Origin: Heligmosomoides polygyrus polygyrus | Lineage: Eukaryota; Nematoda; Chromadorea; Rhabditida; Heligmosomidae | Reading direction: 5' to 3' | DNA: 64,000 nucleotides | Assembly: GCA_947396885.1 (NCBI GenBank) | Contig: OX377202.1 | Coordinates: forward strand, 68,048,643-68,112,642 | In this document: one piece after another, positions 1-11,547 of the stretch | How the letters are laid out: each line of letters opens with the position of its first letter | How positions within the stretch are numbered: position 1 is the first letter of the stretch | Made by a program: the position numbers and the translations under genes | Notes under the pieces: model-generated | The model's input: only the letters and a program-made list of their open reading frames with translations | The model's database searches: none | Told to the model about the DNA's origin: nothing

Positions 1-113
1 CGGTCAAAGACACAGATAAGAAAAAAGGCCAAACATTTTCGTAACACCCGAAAAAGGTTCGCAGTTGACCGTGCTCCCAAATTTCAGCGCTTTTCCGTGA
101 AACATGCACACAC

Positions 114-183
114 CTGACAGTATCCGACGGAGGGCACATGCTGCGCCAGAGAGTACAGCACACGTCCGAGAGCGTTGCGAACC
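114..183 (-). CDS. TBC-domain gene, exon 5 (glutamine-finger exon)
   Basis: This 70-bp exon is preceded by the acceptor ATTACAG (184-190) and followed by a CAG|GTGTGT donor at 113-108. The first base completes an arginine codon begun by the upstream exon; the remaining 69 bases encode 23 residues including ALGRVLYSLAQHVPSVGYCQ. This is the TBC motif B region. In known TBC proteins the Q of YCQG is the catalytic glutamine finger that replaces the Rab glutamine. The exon ends in phase 0 directly after that Q, so the next exon should begin with G. Positions 1-113 look intronic and no further exon is visible, so the rest of the TBC domain lies beyond the window. Confidence 0.9.
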
Positions 184-422
184 CTGTAATGCGAATTTTC
201 GAGAGGATCACGTCGTTAAGCGCGACGTAATGATCGCTATCTCGTTCGATGGGGTGTCGCATTCGATCATCGGCGGCCGACCCGAAGGCCATGTATCCCC
301 GAAGTCGGGCGGCTTTGATCTTATGGTTAGAACCGCCATCACCTCGCAAAAACTGGCGTCGGTGAGTCGGTGGCAGGACTATGGGTTAGTGGACAGCGAC
401 AAAAAACAACCAACGGGCGAAC

Positions 423-550
423 CTTTCTGTCTGGAGGTACTGGTTGTTAGGAAACGTCCTGGGAAGGTCAATCCGGATCGCCTCGACGATGCTCTCCGGT
501 ACGTTCACCATGCGCGGCGCTCCTCGTGGTGCGCAATTTCTCAGCCATAT
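423..550 (-). CDS. TBC-domain gene, exon 4 (arginine-finger exon)
   Basis: This 128-bp exon starts in phase 0 after GTCGTTCCAG (acceptor at 551-552) and ends GAAAG|GTTCGC (donor 422-421), leaving two bases that join exon 5 in frame. It encodes 42 residues: IWLRNCAPRGA, a short linker, then VPESIVEAIRIDLPRTFPNN. The second block is the TBC motif A; R of DLPRT is the expected catalytic arginine finger. The first block takes the place of the VWxxxSGA motif that follows GIP in GRTP1-type proteins. Joined to exon 3 it reads RKE-IWLRN, which is the expected order. The downstream intron is only 239 bp (184-422), the upstream one 7.4 kb. Confidence 0.92.
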
Positions 551-689
551 CTGGAACGACTCAGGAAGATTTGCGTTTGCGGAAAATACGCATACTAATA
601 CCACTCTATATAAGATTTCACTGGGTAACACAAGAGTCTTCTACTGTAAGCAATAAGAATTTACGGAACCAAAATAAAGAACGGAATTA

Positions 690-890
690 TTCAGTGCATT
701 TTGAGATGCACCACCCACACCACTTCTATTATATGCAGATGACATTGAATGCGTGTTTGGCCTGTACAGTGACTAGCTTTAGCCAGCAGATGGGAAGAGC
801 AGTACTTTGTCCTTCCCGTACAAGTCTGCTACCAAGAAATCGATCTGGCTGGAGTGACGGTTTGGAGGGCTGTTGAGGCTCCACCCAAGA
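690..890 (-). repeat. SINE-A copy, old and diverged
   Basis: Reading the minus strand, this stretch follows the body of the SINE-A family described at 19,129-19,421: the CCAGAC..GGAAGGA block, the CATCTGCTGGC block, ACACGCATTCAATGTC, then ATAGAAGTG and the 3' GATGCAC..GATT region. It is clearly diverged and lacks the tRNA-like head. It sits in intron 3 of the TBC gene. No target-site duplication is recognisable. Confidence 0.6.
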
Positions 891-3807
891 AACACGCATT
901 GGTGACACTGGCCTTTGGCAGCTTCTCCACCTATATCACCAGCCGCTCAACATAACATGGAGAAACACAAAAATATTGATGTTTTTCTTTCTTCACCAAT
1001 GTTCATGAACCGATATAGAGCACAGCCCATACACGCAATGAAATAGAACAGGAATATGAAGCCAACGGGTACAGGGTCCTATAATACCTTATTGTGGTGT
1101 GCCAGCTTGTGCCGAAAATCGGGATAATTGCAAGGTGACAAAGGAACCCATAGCGTCCCAGTTCCTGGTTGGGCTACGCCCTTTTTGAGCAAACAGGAAC
1201 CTTCGTTTCCAAAGCAGCGCCCCAGGGAGACTATCCTGTGGGAATAAAGGTTGCTGCGACAACTGCAACCTTCATCCTTAGCCGCTATAGGTTGTCACTG
1301 CTCAATGTGATAGCGAAGGAACCGCAAAGGCGAAGAACTCTCAGGGCTGTGGAATAACACAGGAAGCGGACAAGTTGGAACCTCCTGATTGCTTGCCCAT
1401 ACAATTGTCGCCTGGCCGATCACACCTAGACTTTAATAGACGAAGCAACGCGCGGATTTCGTATGAAGAGATCGGACCGTGCGGAACGAATGGAACCTCA
1501 TTATGCAGTGCAGGCATCCTGCCGCAAAGCAAGAGCAACATCGGGAAGAGGCCTCGTTGTGGTAAATACACCATTTGTTTTCGAAAAAAAACGCTACAAA
1601 TATCGCCTTCCACTTTACTTTCTATATGTAGCAAATGCATATGGATTGGCCTGCAGCGACCACGTTCTGCTTCCTCCTCCATGTCGCCTTAATTGTCAGC
1701 CGGTCAATCCCCGAGCTCTTATACGGCACCCCTCAGGTTCTTTGAGGAGCCACGCTTTGAGGTGATTAATCTACCGGAGAGCAACGTCGAAACTTATTCT
1801 AAATTCTTTTGTGAGCATTCTAATACAGTACATGTATTTCTATTTCTGACAGTTGTGTTGTAGTACCTAAAAATCGCCCCTAACTAATTCTACGCAAACA
1901 AACCCTTTGATGGGAGGAAGTGGCGGGAAGGAATTCCTGAAAATGATCATTGCATGTGTTTCGACCATCTATCTTGTGGCTTCAGTATCAATCAAATTAG
2001 GTGCTGCTTCATGCCACAATGATGATCATGACATGCAAGTTTCAGACCTCTGGAGAAAAATGGAGAATATCGGGTTTCGATGGACATGGTTGCTGGAAGA
2101 TCCTAGTGACGGTTTCGAAGAGATAGTGAGTCAATCAAAAGCCAACCAAGAGGCCAGGAGGAAATGGTCCATAACTAGGTCACGATTTACTGCGCTCAAC
2201 GTTGCTCGTACCTAGCGAATGCTCGCTGAGGAATGGAATCGTTCACTACCAGCTAGGACGGATTAACCCTTCGCAAGCGTTCGTTCTTTCAAAGAAATTG
2301 AGAGACTTTGTAGAGCCTCATTGCGTACCTCATTTCCTCCCTAGCATTGATTGGCGGTTTCCACTGCTTTTCTCAGCGCGTCCTTGCCCTTTTTCTCCAC
2401 CTTATCTGCCAGCTTCCCGTGGAGAATCGAGACTCCCAGTTGCGGAATCCGATCAAGGGGGTGCGATAAGGAGCGGTATTTCGACAGTTCACTGTCTGGG
2501 TAGCTTTGCGGGCTACGCGGAGCTCTTGAGTACTCATCCATCCTTTTCCTCAGTTTTGCCGATGTAAATTGCCCCGCAATATGCAATCAATCGACCATTC
2601 AATCAGAGGACGAAACGAATTGCGCAGTGAGACCTCCCAACCTGTAAAGGCACAGGGAATGAACGGCTGAGAATAACGGCGACATGGACATGGCGATGCG
2701 GGATACTCCCCAACATATGTATGTAAGTACCCCGAAGCTATTGCGCCTCATAGACCGTCAAACTACGTAACTGAAATCTCTTGGCTCCCATTAGATTCAT
2801 AATTAAAAAGCCGAAGATACAACCATTAAGCTGAGGGGCCAACGGTTTTAATAAGCATCAACACACAGTTCACCCTACATATTGAGACGCTCTTGAAATC
2901 GGCGCAGAACAACCAGATGAGGTGAAGCGAATTCATTCGCCTAAATGTAGACATCTTCATTTATAGTCAACCTCTGACCATAGCAAAAGAACAAGAACCA
3001 GAACTATGCCGGTCTCCGCGACTGAACAGGGCACGGATTTTGTCAGATTTTCTTATTTAGTGTATATGCTGTATTTTTTCGTTCCTGTTTCTTCGACTTC
3101 CTCAACAGCGAAACGACCATCTCGAAGTCATCTCAAGCGGTGCTTAATAAAACTATACGTATATGATAGAGTCGGCCGTTGAATTGTGTCATTCGTCCTG
3201 CGACCAGACTCAAGCTTGCGGCCTGAGAATCGAACGGGGAGTAGGGTTGCACCTTAACGCCGTTCTTTTTTATTTTTTTATGGGGAAAGTCGTCGTCTCT
3301 TGGTTTTGGCTGAGTATTGCTTCATATTTTTCAGCTTTTTAGGTTCCGTTATAATAAGTTGTCTTTCCAGGCGTGACTACGACAATGTGGAGAATGACGC
3401 GCAGCTTCGTTTCTTGAAGTTAAGAGTATGGAATTGAATATCGAAAAGTTTTAAATGGCGATTGCTCTACGGATAAAAAGAAAGATTTTCTGCCGGCAGA
3501 TTTCGAATCAATCAGTGGTGTTCAATTTTTTTAGATTTTGCCAGGATGTCATGGACACGACCTGAATGAGCGACATCCACGTCTGGAATTGCATTCTGCG
3601 AAATTTCAAGTGCTATTTACTAAGAATGACTCAATTGCATTCGATCGCGGTTATTCTTCCATCGCTACGCCGCGAGCGCTCATCGCTCGCACGCACCCGC
3701 CGCAATATTCTCACGCATCTTTGCGACAGAGCACGAAATCTTTCCTTCATAGCTGTGCGCGCTCAGCGGGAGTGCGCAGCTGGGGTTCTCGCAGCATCCA
3801 GGGTGTG
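891..3807. other. Intronic sequence, no assignable gene
   Basis: This stretch lies inside the 7.4-kb intron 3 of the TBC gene. Apart from the coding-like minus-strand frame at 2,341-2,586 I see no recognisable protein family, RNA gene or repeat copy. Several short frames of 60-110 codons occur on both strands at the rate expected by chance for this base composition. Confidence 0.5.
2341..2586 (-). CDS. Unassigned coding-like frame in intron 3
   Basis: An open minus-strand frame of about 81 codons ends in TAG at 2,341. Its composition is protein-like: rich in K, E, D and S, with phrases such as GKLADKVEKKGKDALRKAV and KLRKRMDEYSRAP. I recognise no family. It lies in the same orientation as the TBC gene but between exons 3 and 4, which join perfectly without it, so it is not part of the main transcript. 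It could be an alternative exon, a nested gene, an eroded transposon piece or chance. No strong acceptor is visible immediately upstream; a weak AAG|GTGGAG donor occurs internally. Confidence 0.25.
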   Translation of the reverse strand: MHIAGQFTSAKLRKRMDEYSRAPRSPQSYPDSELSKYRSLSHPLDRIPQLGVSILHGKLADKVEKKGKDALRKAVETANQC

Positions 3808-4391
3808 CCATCCAAACTGCCCATGTGGGAACTGCTTTCGTCGCTCAGGGAGAGTCCGCGGATGGATTCTGCGCTCTTCGAGCGCAGAATCAGGCTAAGG
3901 AAGGGACTCCAGGGTGTGCGCCATCCAAACTACCCATGTGGGAACTGCTTTCGTCGCTCAGGGAGAGTCCGCGGATGGATTCTGCGCTCTTCGAGCGCAG
4001 AATCAGGCTAGGGAAGGGACTCCAGGGTGTGTGCCATCCAAACTGCCCATGTGGGAACTGCTTTCGTCGCTCAGGGAGAGTCCGCGGATGGATTCTGCGC
4101 TCTTCGAGCGCAGAATCAGGCTAGGGAAGGGACTCCAGGGTGTGCGCCATCCAAACTACCCATGTGGGAACTGCTTTCGTCGCTCAGGGAGAGTCCGCGG
4201 ATGGATTCTGCGCTCTTCGAGCGCAGAATCAGGCTAGGGAAGGGACTCCAGGGTGTGTGCCATCCAAACTGCCCATGTGGGAACTGCTTTCGTCGCTCAG
4301 GGAGAGTCCGCGGATGGATTCTGCGCTCTTCGAGCGCAGAATCAGGCTAGGGAAGGGACTCCAGGGCGTGTGCCATCCAAACTTCCCATGA
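3808..4391. repeat. Tandem array, 113-bp monomer, 226-bp higher-order unit
   Basis: Five complete monomers begin at 3,808, 3,921, 4,034, 4,147 and 4,260, with a broken sixth at 4,373. Copies are almost identical. Odd copies carry CCAAACTGCC and even copies CCAAACTACC, so the real repeating unit is a 226-bp dimer. Each monomer contains a perfect hairpin, TCTGCGCTC-TTC-GAGCGCAGA. A diverged stub resembling the TTTCGTCGCTCAGSGAGAGTCC part continues at about 4,427-4,453. Open frames through the array on either strand are a by-product of the repeat: 113 is not a multiple of three, so no protein repeat is encoded. Confidence 0.95.
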
Positions 4392-4457
4392 TTCCACATT
4401 TCCACTGCTTTCCACTGCAGTTTCCACTGCTTTCGTCGCTCAGCGAGAGTCCACGGA

Positions 4458-6597
4458 GCAGTGAGCAGCCACCGACCGACCATCGGCCGCCTTCCACATC
4501 GACTGACCGCGCTGACCTCGTTTTCCACGTTTGCCACGTGTCCGCGACGCGACCGCTCGCGGCGCAGCGAAGGAAGAATAGCCGCCATCATTGCATTCTC
4601 TACAAGATTTTTTGAAACGCTCTTTGAACCGATGACGGAATAGGAACCGATGGTTGGACCTGTCACGGAAATAATTTTCCTTTTTCTGTAGGAAACAACA
4701 TCAAAAGGTGAATATGACCCTATAAAGTTTCAAGTCCTGATTATTATACAGTACAATGCACACATACATACAAGCTGCTTCTCCGCAGCGACTTTCGATA
4801 TGATTAGGGCGGACCTTACTCATTTTTCTCGCTTTTCATGAAAAATAAAATATTTTCTAACTACCCACCTAAACAGCTTGAATTCTGCCACAAAAATTTC
4901 AAGTCTTGATCACTGCACAGTGAAAAAATCATGATTTTCTGAATCGGGCAGGTTGGGTCGACCTCTGGTCGGTCTTGCACCGACGCTGTCAGAGCGACAA
5001 AATTAGATGTTCACAAAAATGCGTTCAACTCGCTAAGTTTGATGAACTTCGAAAAAGCCAATAGACAAATAGAAGAGAAGCGTTTAACATTGTTTAGAAA
5101 AAATCGAGAGCAATCAGAAAAAAAGAAAATCGTTTTACAATGTTTTCAAAAAAGAGGTCTTAGTGCGGGGGAGTTCTGGTTGATTTTTGCCAAAAATCGA
5201 CCAAAAATCGATAAGCAACCGGCTTTTTGGAAGTTCGAAAAACATGCCAAATTATGGTCATTTGTAGAAAATCTTTTCAATTTTTTCGATCAAAAATCGA
5301 GCCCGCCATGCATGAAGTCTTTTGAGAGCTGTTTTTACATGGTGATGAAGCTGAAAATTGCTTTTAAAAATGATCTTCTGTATGATTAAAGGGTCCGATT
5401 TTTGCGTTACCTTTTCGAGAAAGCGAGCAAAATCGAGATCCCTGATCACATAGAAAATCGTTATAGAAAAACATCTCTTTTCCCTGCGTATCAAGCAACG
5501 TTTTAGATTTAGTGCGGCAAAATTTCAACCACATCTCGTCTTCCTTAAGTAGAAAAGAAATTAATTAAAATCGACGATTCTGGATACGACCCTCTCTCGC
5601 ACATCGAAGATCGCTACGGGAAAGCTTGGTTTTTTATTGTATAATACACAGGGCTTGAAATTTTATAGGATATAACTTCGTCCTCTCGTTCTCTGATGTT
5701 GTTTCCTTCAGATGGGAGGAACATTTTTCCGTGACGAATCCATTCTTAGGTTGCGACTCCGCCATCGATTCGATGAGTGCTCCAAAAAATTTTTGTAGGG
5801 ATAGCACTAAAGCCAGTTTTAGCAAATAAACACTCCAAATTTATAGAGCGCAAGTTCGGATGCAGATGTTGCTCCTTTAGATAGAAAGGTGTGTCGTATT
5901 CATGAGATCCTCGGAAAATCTGAAAAGTTGAACTCGTGATTGATGCTCTCTCGCAAAAGTTCTCTATTTTTTAGAACAACGAGTATTCAAAACGTTAATC
6001 AGCTATGTGCTTTAACCAAACAAATCATTTAATCAATTAATCAAGAACATGTCTTCTTCTGTGAATAATTCTTCACAGTGCGGAAGCCACACTTGGAAAG
6101 AAGAACCGACTGGGAGGTTCAAAAATCATTCGAAAATTTGAAAAAGTCTACACAGATAAGGAATGAAACAGTGAAAGAGACAAAGGGAGGATAGGGAAGG
6201 GCAGTGTCGTAAATTCGATAATATGCGATAATCAAACCCCAAGCTTGACCCAGTCTGTGCCTGCGGATTAGTATGTTTCTGCTGTTGGGCAATTACCGCT
6301 CTACTCTCCTCCTAAAGCTGATTCCGTTTCCATTTTTCGAGGGAAGGAATATGCCCGTATTTATGCATGGGAACACTGCCTTCCTCTACGTCAAACGCGT
6401 TAGTTGCACCAGTAAATGATAATGATTCACAAACGTCTAACGATAAATTAGCCGCATGCAGTTCCACTTTCACCCCGTCAATACGTAAAAATGGAAGCAT
6501 CACTAAAAGGTTTTGTTTAGGAGCCGTCATGCATCTGAAGACCTCTGAATGGAAACACAAAGCGAACGAGAACTCGAAGACAGAGCTCGTAAAATTC
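4458..6597. other. AT-rich intronic stretch without assignable features
   Basis: This block is AT-rich, with many AAAATCGA-type words between about 5,040 and 5,480 that look like an old, unclassified interspersed repeat. No host exon or recognisable transposon protein was found. A 59-codon minus-strand frame (5,919-5,743) follows a good TTTTCAG acceptor but has no family resemblance. Confidence 0.5.
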
Positions 6598-6785
6598 GCC
6601 AGTGTTTTATGTCTGCGCGTGCGGAGCGCAGTCGAAGGAGATGCATGCTGTCGCGTGCACCCGATACCAGGCTCCTGGTTCGGAATTCCTCCCCTCTCAG
6701 GCCACCCAAGCCTTCCATTTTCACGGCGTTGGTGATTTGGCACCAGACTTGCGTCGGAAGGATAGTGTACATGAAGTTTTGTAGG
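6598..6785 (+). repeat. SINE-A copy, 5' part
   Basis: The segment carries the tRNA-like head (GCGCAGTCGAAGGAGAT, CACCCGATACCAGG, CCTGGTTCGG) followed by the CCAAGCCTTCCAT body block and the CACCAGAC..GGAAGGATAG block. It stops before the 3' AGAAGTAGAAT region, so it is 3'-truncated. It is in intron 3 of the TBC gene, antisense to it. Confidence 0.8.
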
Positions 6786-7985
6786 CCCCTTAGTGCAGTA
6801 AGATACAAGCACAAGCCAAAGCAGATATCCTTTCTGTTCTGCAGAACTATCCCTCCAATTGAATTTTCCTCTCTATTGTCATTCGGTTCTCATTTAAAGA
6901 GTATACGCGGATTCTTTTTTCGGCGAAAAATTGCGACCATGCGAATAGGAGTTTATTCCAAAACCGCTTCTCTGGATCACTTCCATTCCTTCTTCAGCGT
7001 TTCCCTTTGAAACATACATGTCCTCACTGTGTCTCCTACAGTCCCCAGAAACGCTGCTCAATGCGCTGTCTCCACTTGAATCGAGCCATTGTGCAACAGA
7101 ACCCATAAGTGGAGTGCTGGGAAGGTTCTTTCCGCGGTTATTGCGCTCGCCAAGATGCATCGTCGCCAATAAATCACCGCTGATGATCCCGAAGCAACTG
7201 TTTTTTAGGGAGCAGCGATGCGAATGGCCGCGGAGATGGGCCGCATAGGGCGACTACGGAGCTGCTGGAATTCACCTAATTGCCGTCGTCACACGAACGA
7301 CGCTTCCTTGCTCGATCCAGTTCCTGTTCTCCACGGCAGCTCTTAGAAAGCGGAGCAACCGCAACGAGCAGCGCCATCTGAGAAGCGCACTCCTCTGGGG
7401 AGATTTCCGGAGGAACTCGCCTGAAAAACTCAACGCCAAGTGGCAAGAGTTCGCGCGTGTGATGGATTAGTGTGGTCGTGATCAGCTGCGCAGATGCCCT
7501 CTGAGTAGATGCTGACCCTAACTGGAACCTTGTCAACCAGTAAACCCTAGGTGGGTTAGCGGACTGTACCGAGTGATTAGGACGCACAGAGCCTTCCGTC
7601 TCAGCATCAGTTCCCGCCGCCATCAAACGTTGGCCATAGTGTTGCGTAATGTGTGCTCAGTCCCTCTGAACGCAATTCCACAAACAGACGCCATAATCAT
7701 GCAGTTCTTGACCCCGTACCTCGCTAAGGCCGCTGGTGTAGGGTGGTTCCAATACGTGCTGCCACGTCCTCACGGCGCTAGACCCGATCCAGTTCATTTC
7801 GGGGATGCGGGGATCCCACTCCACGGAGGGTGAAAAAGAAGAAACGAAGGAGCGAACGTGGCGGCGCGCCCGACCTGTTTGCACAGTCTCAGCCAGAGGT
7901 GACCACGATGTGAGCACAGGGGCGGAATGATAGGCGGCGATGAGCCGGAACAGGGTAGCACTCGGCGAAACTGCCGTTCACCCAC

Positions 7986-8032
7986 CTCCTTTCGCAGCGG
8001 TGCCGGAATCCCTTTGTAGACGAACCGTTTCA
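7986..8032 (-). CDS. TBC-domain gene, exon 3 (KGIP motif)
   Basis: This 47-bp exon follows a strong acceptor, GGTCAATTTCAG, at 8,033-8,044 and ends CGAAAGGAG|GTGGGT. Its first two bases join the single base left by exon 2 to make a leucine codon; the remaining 45 bases encode KRFVYKGIPAPLRKE. The KGIPxxLR motif is the classical start of a TBC domain. Phase 0 at its end matches the phase 0 start of exon 4. It is small and isolated between introns of 14.0 and 7.4 kb, so automated gene finders could easily miss it. Confidence 0.88.
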
Positions 8033-8775
8033 CTGAAATTGACCAGCAGTTACGAATGAGTGAATCACAAAGGAAATGTCAGTTACTGAAGAGGTCCTCC
8101 CGGTTGAAAGGGTGCACTGAGAATCCTAGAATTAGTTTTCCACAGAACGTAAGAGCGAAACGAATACCACCGGCAGCAGCTGTTGCTACGTATCGAGCAC
8201 CACGCACAAAACGAATTCTCTAACAACAACGTAGGTGAACGTCCGGTCACTACAGTGCAGCACTTGTCCAAGAATGCTTTTTTAAACTATTGTTATTTGA
8301 AACGCTCGCATACTCACACTTTCTCGTGTTGTTCGTCCACTTTCAAACATTGCTCATGAGCTAGGAAATAACACCGTCATCTGCTAGAACTGCAGTTTCA
8401 ACGAACTCAACAGTGACGGCGACTGAGCCCCGATAAGCACACATAAGAGCAGAAAATTTCACTGCAGCAAAGAGTGGAAGGTCGATTGAGAGGTATGTTG
8501 GAGCTGCCACCAACACTCAGAGAACTAAAATGAAGGCACCAAAATAAATACGCACTGGGGCTTATTGATCCTCATCGTAAGGTTAACCTCAAGTTATATA
8601 AGGCCCGTCATAAGGTTTCATGGAAGCGGAGATAGGTTGTACTAGACAGAGCATTGCTCATAGAAACTGTTCGGATTTTGCCTCAACTCCTGGGTAATTG
8701 CATATAGGAGCGACGCGAGCGTCCTATAATACTTCAAAGATTCTTTGACGTTGTAAGGATTGCAGTAGGAAGACT

Positions 8776-8893
8776 TTGGCTGAAATCGAGAAACGGTCGA
8801 AGATAATATGAATGAAAATCATCTAAGCAAAGCATTGGCTGAAATCGAGAAGCGGTCGAAGATAATATGAATGAAAATCATCTAAGCAAAGCA
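8776..8893. repeat. Two-copy 59-bp tandem duplication
   Basis: Positions 8,776-8,834 and 8,835-8,893 are the same 59-bp sequence; the only difference I see is AAACGG versus AAGCGG. This is a recent local duplication within intron 2. No function is suggested by the sequence. Confidence 0.9.
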
Positions 8894-9504
8894 TCTTCTG
8901 ACCATGCTGTAATGCTAGTGAGAGGCAACTGATTGGTGGAGGGATTCTGACAGTTTGGTAGCGAACTGTCTAAAAACGGAAACTCTCTATGTTCGAACAA
9001 ATTCGGATTGAGTTGAGTGGGAGAAAGCCACTGAAACTCACAGCGACAGTACCTGCTAGAACATTCCAATGAAAGCTCCACAGACAGTAGTCAGGGTTGT
9101 CCTCCCCTAAGGCAGTAAGTGGATTGAACTGCTCAAAGCGCTGTAGAGGCAGCTGCACTGTTAGCGGTGAGGATGTTCAAGTGGACCTGTGGATACGTAA
9201 GGGTATGCGAAAAAGACTACGATGCAAATGCAATAATGAACTCTGAACAAATCCACTTGTAATGTGGACAAAATCCCTTTGGTGGTATGGGATGTCATGA
9301 GGAGGCCAAGAGCCATCCCATAAAGTGGACCACTGAGCTCAAGGTGCTCGGAAAGTGGTGAGACTCAAAGATAAGTTGGAGGGACTTTCAAAAAGCCCTC
9401 TCTCACAATGTATTCGGAGCGATGAGAAAGTCCCTTCTACAATATGGCTATTTTATGGGACTCGATGATCTTGCGATTGCTTGGAAATGAGCATTAGGGA
9501 GAGT

Positions 9505-9538
<34 letters not shown>

Positions 9539-11547
9539 AAAATAAAAGGAAGAGGAAGACGACGAAGAAGCGAATCGAAGAGTGCCCTTGTCGCAGTAAG
9601 CAAGAGATGCCAGTTTAGTTCCCATCGCTAGCTGATTTGGGTTCAGCCGCTGCATACATAGAGTGAGAACGGGCGGTGAACAAAAACGCGTTGAGAGAAC
9701 TCTGGATGCCGTAAAGATGAGGAGCGTGTTGCGCATGCTGGAGATGCTCATCAACGCCGACCTTTATCACGTATGGCTTTCATGATGTCAGCCTAAAGGA
9801 CTACTAGGAACTAGGAACTGTCAGCTGAATGCTAGACCGTGGGCGCTCCCAAGCCGTGACGTGAGTGCTTGTGGCAATGCTCGCGTTCCCATTAATACAA
9901 ATCCCTTATGCGTTTACCAGCTTTTCCTAGAAGGATTGGACAACGAAGGGAAGTGCGACTGCTGCTGATCAGCACTGTTGTTAATACCGTTATGCTCGAG
10001 TCGGATTTCAAGGCCCAGGTCGATATGTTATGTTTGGGGACGCAAGGCGTTTCCACTGACAGTACCTGGTTCTGCGGGGCCTACTGATTCTCGGTCTGCT
10101 CGCTCGCTTCAAAGACACATCTGTGCAGCTCCTGCTAGTCTGCTGTGCCCTAATTGCTTAGCTACAGCATCGGACAGAGCACTCGACGTCCGGTAAATGT
10201 GGCACCGAGTCGGGTACAGCTTAGGAGCCGGTCCCTTTCGCAGCGCGCTCGACAAACATCATGCATACTCACACTCTCCTGGAGTCCGACAAGCGCTTCG
10301 AGAGCGAGTGACACCGTAAGTTGTCCTCTCCTTCACCAGTCCAACGATTCCAACCAAACAATAACACAGCCTCCACCGGAAGAGACTGCCCTGGTTGGGC
10401 AGGTGTTGCTCCAGGTTCTGCTAGACGCAGGCTCTATAGTCTCTGAATTGGGCTCAGGAATCGGTGCACTACTATCCCTCCGTCATAAAGAAGATTAACT
10501 GTCACCCACTCGGTCTCAAACGATCAGTATCTAGTACCAATATCTAGTAGGGATCCACCTCAACATATCAGGTTTCTCAATGGAAAGGGAAGTAGCTGTG
10601 TGAGGGAAAGTTTGCAGATGTAGAAACATTAACAACGAAATTTCTGCAGCTTTAATGAAATTTTTTGTACGAAAGAGCAGGAATGAGTTTATGGTAATGC
10701 CCTCGGTTTTCGTTCTTTGTTTACCTCTTCTATGCTACTGAAATTGTCAACTTCTTAGCTCAGTTGTGCTAGGGCGCACCGGGGAGTAAGTAGAAATTCA
10801 TTTGAACATCTGTGACACTCGTCAGCGCTCATGTTTACGCAGTATTTCTTGCTTTCTGATTGGTTAAGATAATTATAGGCTAGTTCAGCCTGGCAAAAGG
10901 ATTTTCTTCAGCAAATTGTACGTGGACATATTTCTAGAAAAAACTCTTGGAATGCCCCCTTCAGTTGACCCCAGTTGCTTTATCTTCAGCTCCTGTGTAG
11001 TGGAGATCCATAGCTCATAACAGGGCCAAAGTGACACCAATACAGGCATTACAACCGGGACTCAAATAAGATAACTAATGATTCACTGTCACCTGCAGAA
11101 AACACGATTTCATTGCGGAAGAGCCAGCCTATATATTTAATAAGCCCTCATTAGGCTGAAAACACGATTTTGCTCTCCTTGCTTTAATATAACAGATGGG
11201 ATTTGAATTGAAAATTTTGTCATAAATGCAATAGCCAATGCTTGCGTTGAGAAACAGGACACGATTTTTCATGCCTTCTTCTATCAAGTCTTTTCTGAGC
11301 TCTGAGTTTTGGAAGCTTTTTGGCTTCGGCCATTTCCCCACCAGGATGATTCACGCTCTTGCTCCTTTAGAATGTTATACATTTTATCAAAACTTGAGCC
11401 CTTTGTAGGGAAATATTACTATGTTCGCTATGGTGTACGCTTTTGCAGCTACGCTAGAATGCTCTCATACATCATAGCACTTTCTTACGATTCGCTGTCG
11501 ACCAAAACCCATTTCGTCAATCCAACACCTCGAGTGAATCACCCGTA
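8894..11547. other. Intronic sequence between the 59-bp duplication and the RTE LINE
   Basis: A purine-rich low-complexity run of GAAGAA/GAGGAAGAAG words occupies about 9,505-9,575. At about 10,260-10,400 the minus strand has a coding-like frame (phrases GLVKERTTYGVTRSRSA) ending in a GTGAGT donor, but I cannot tie it to a family or gene. Nothing else stands out. Confidence 0.5.

Noticed and set aside
1910..2125. Plus-strand frame with a signal-peptide-like start (MIIACVSTIYLVASVSI) ending at a GTGAGT donor
   Set aside because: It lies antisense in a TBC intron, the continuation exon is speculative and no family is recognised.
3371..3437. Short plus-strand frame after a TTTCCAG acceptor (RDYDNVENDAQLRFLKLRVW)
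   Set aside because: Only 21 codons with no partner exon; cannot be distinguished from chance.
3538..4666. Overlapping repeat-encoding frames on both strands
   Set aside because: Produced by the 113-bp tandem array, whose period is not a multiple of three, so no conserved protein repeat exists.
10154..10498. Frames on both strands around 10.2-10.5 kb with donor-like words
   Set aside because: No acceptor or family support; could not be joined in phase to TBC exons 2 and 3, which already join without it.
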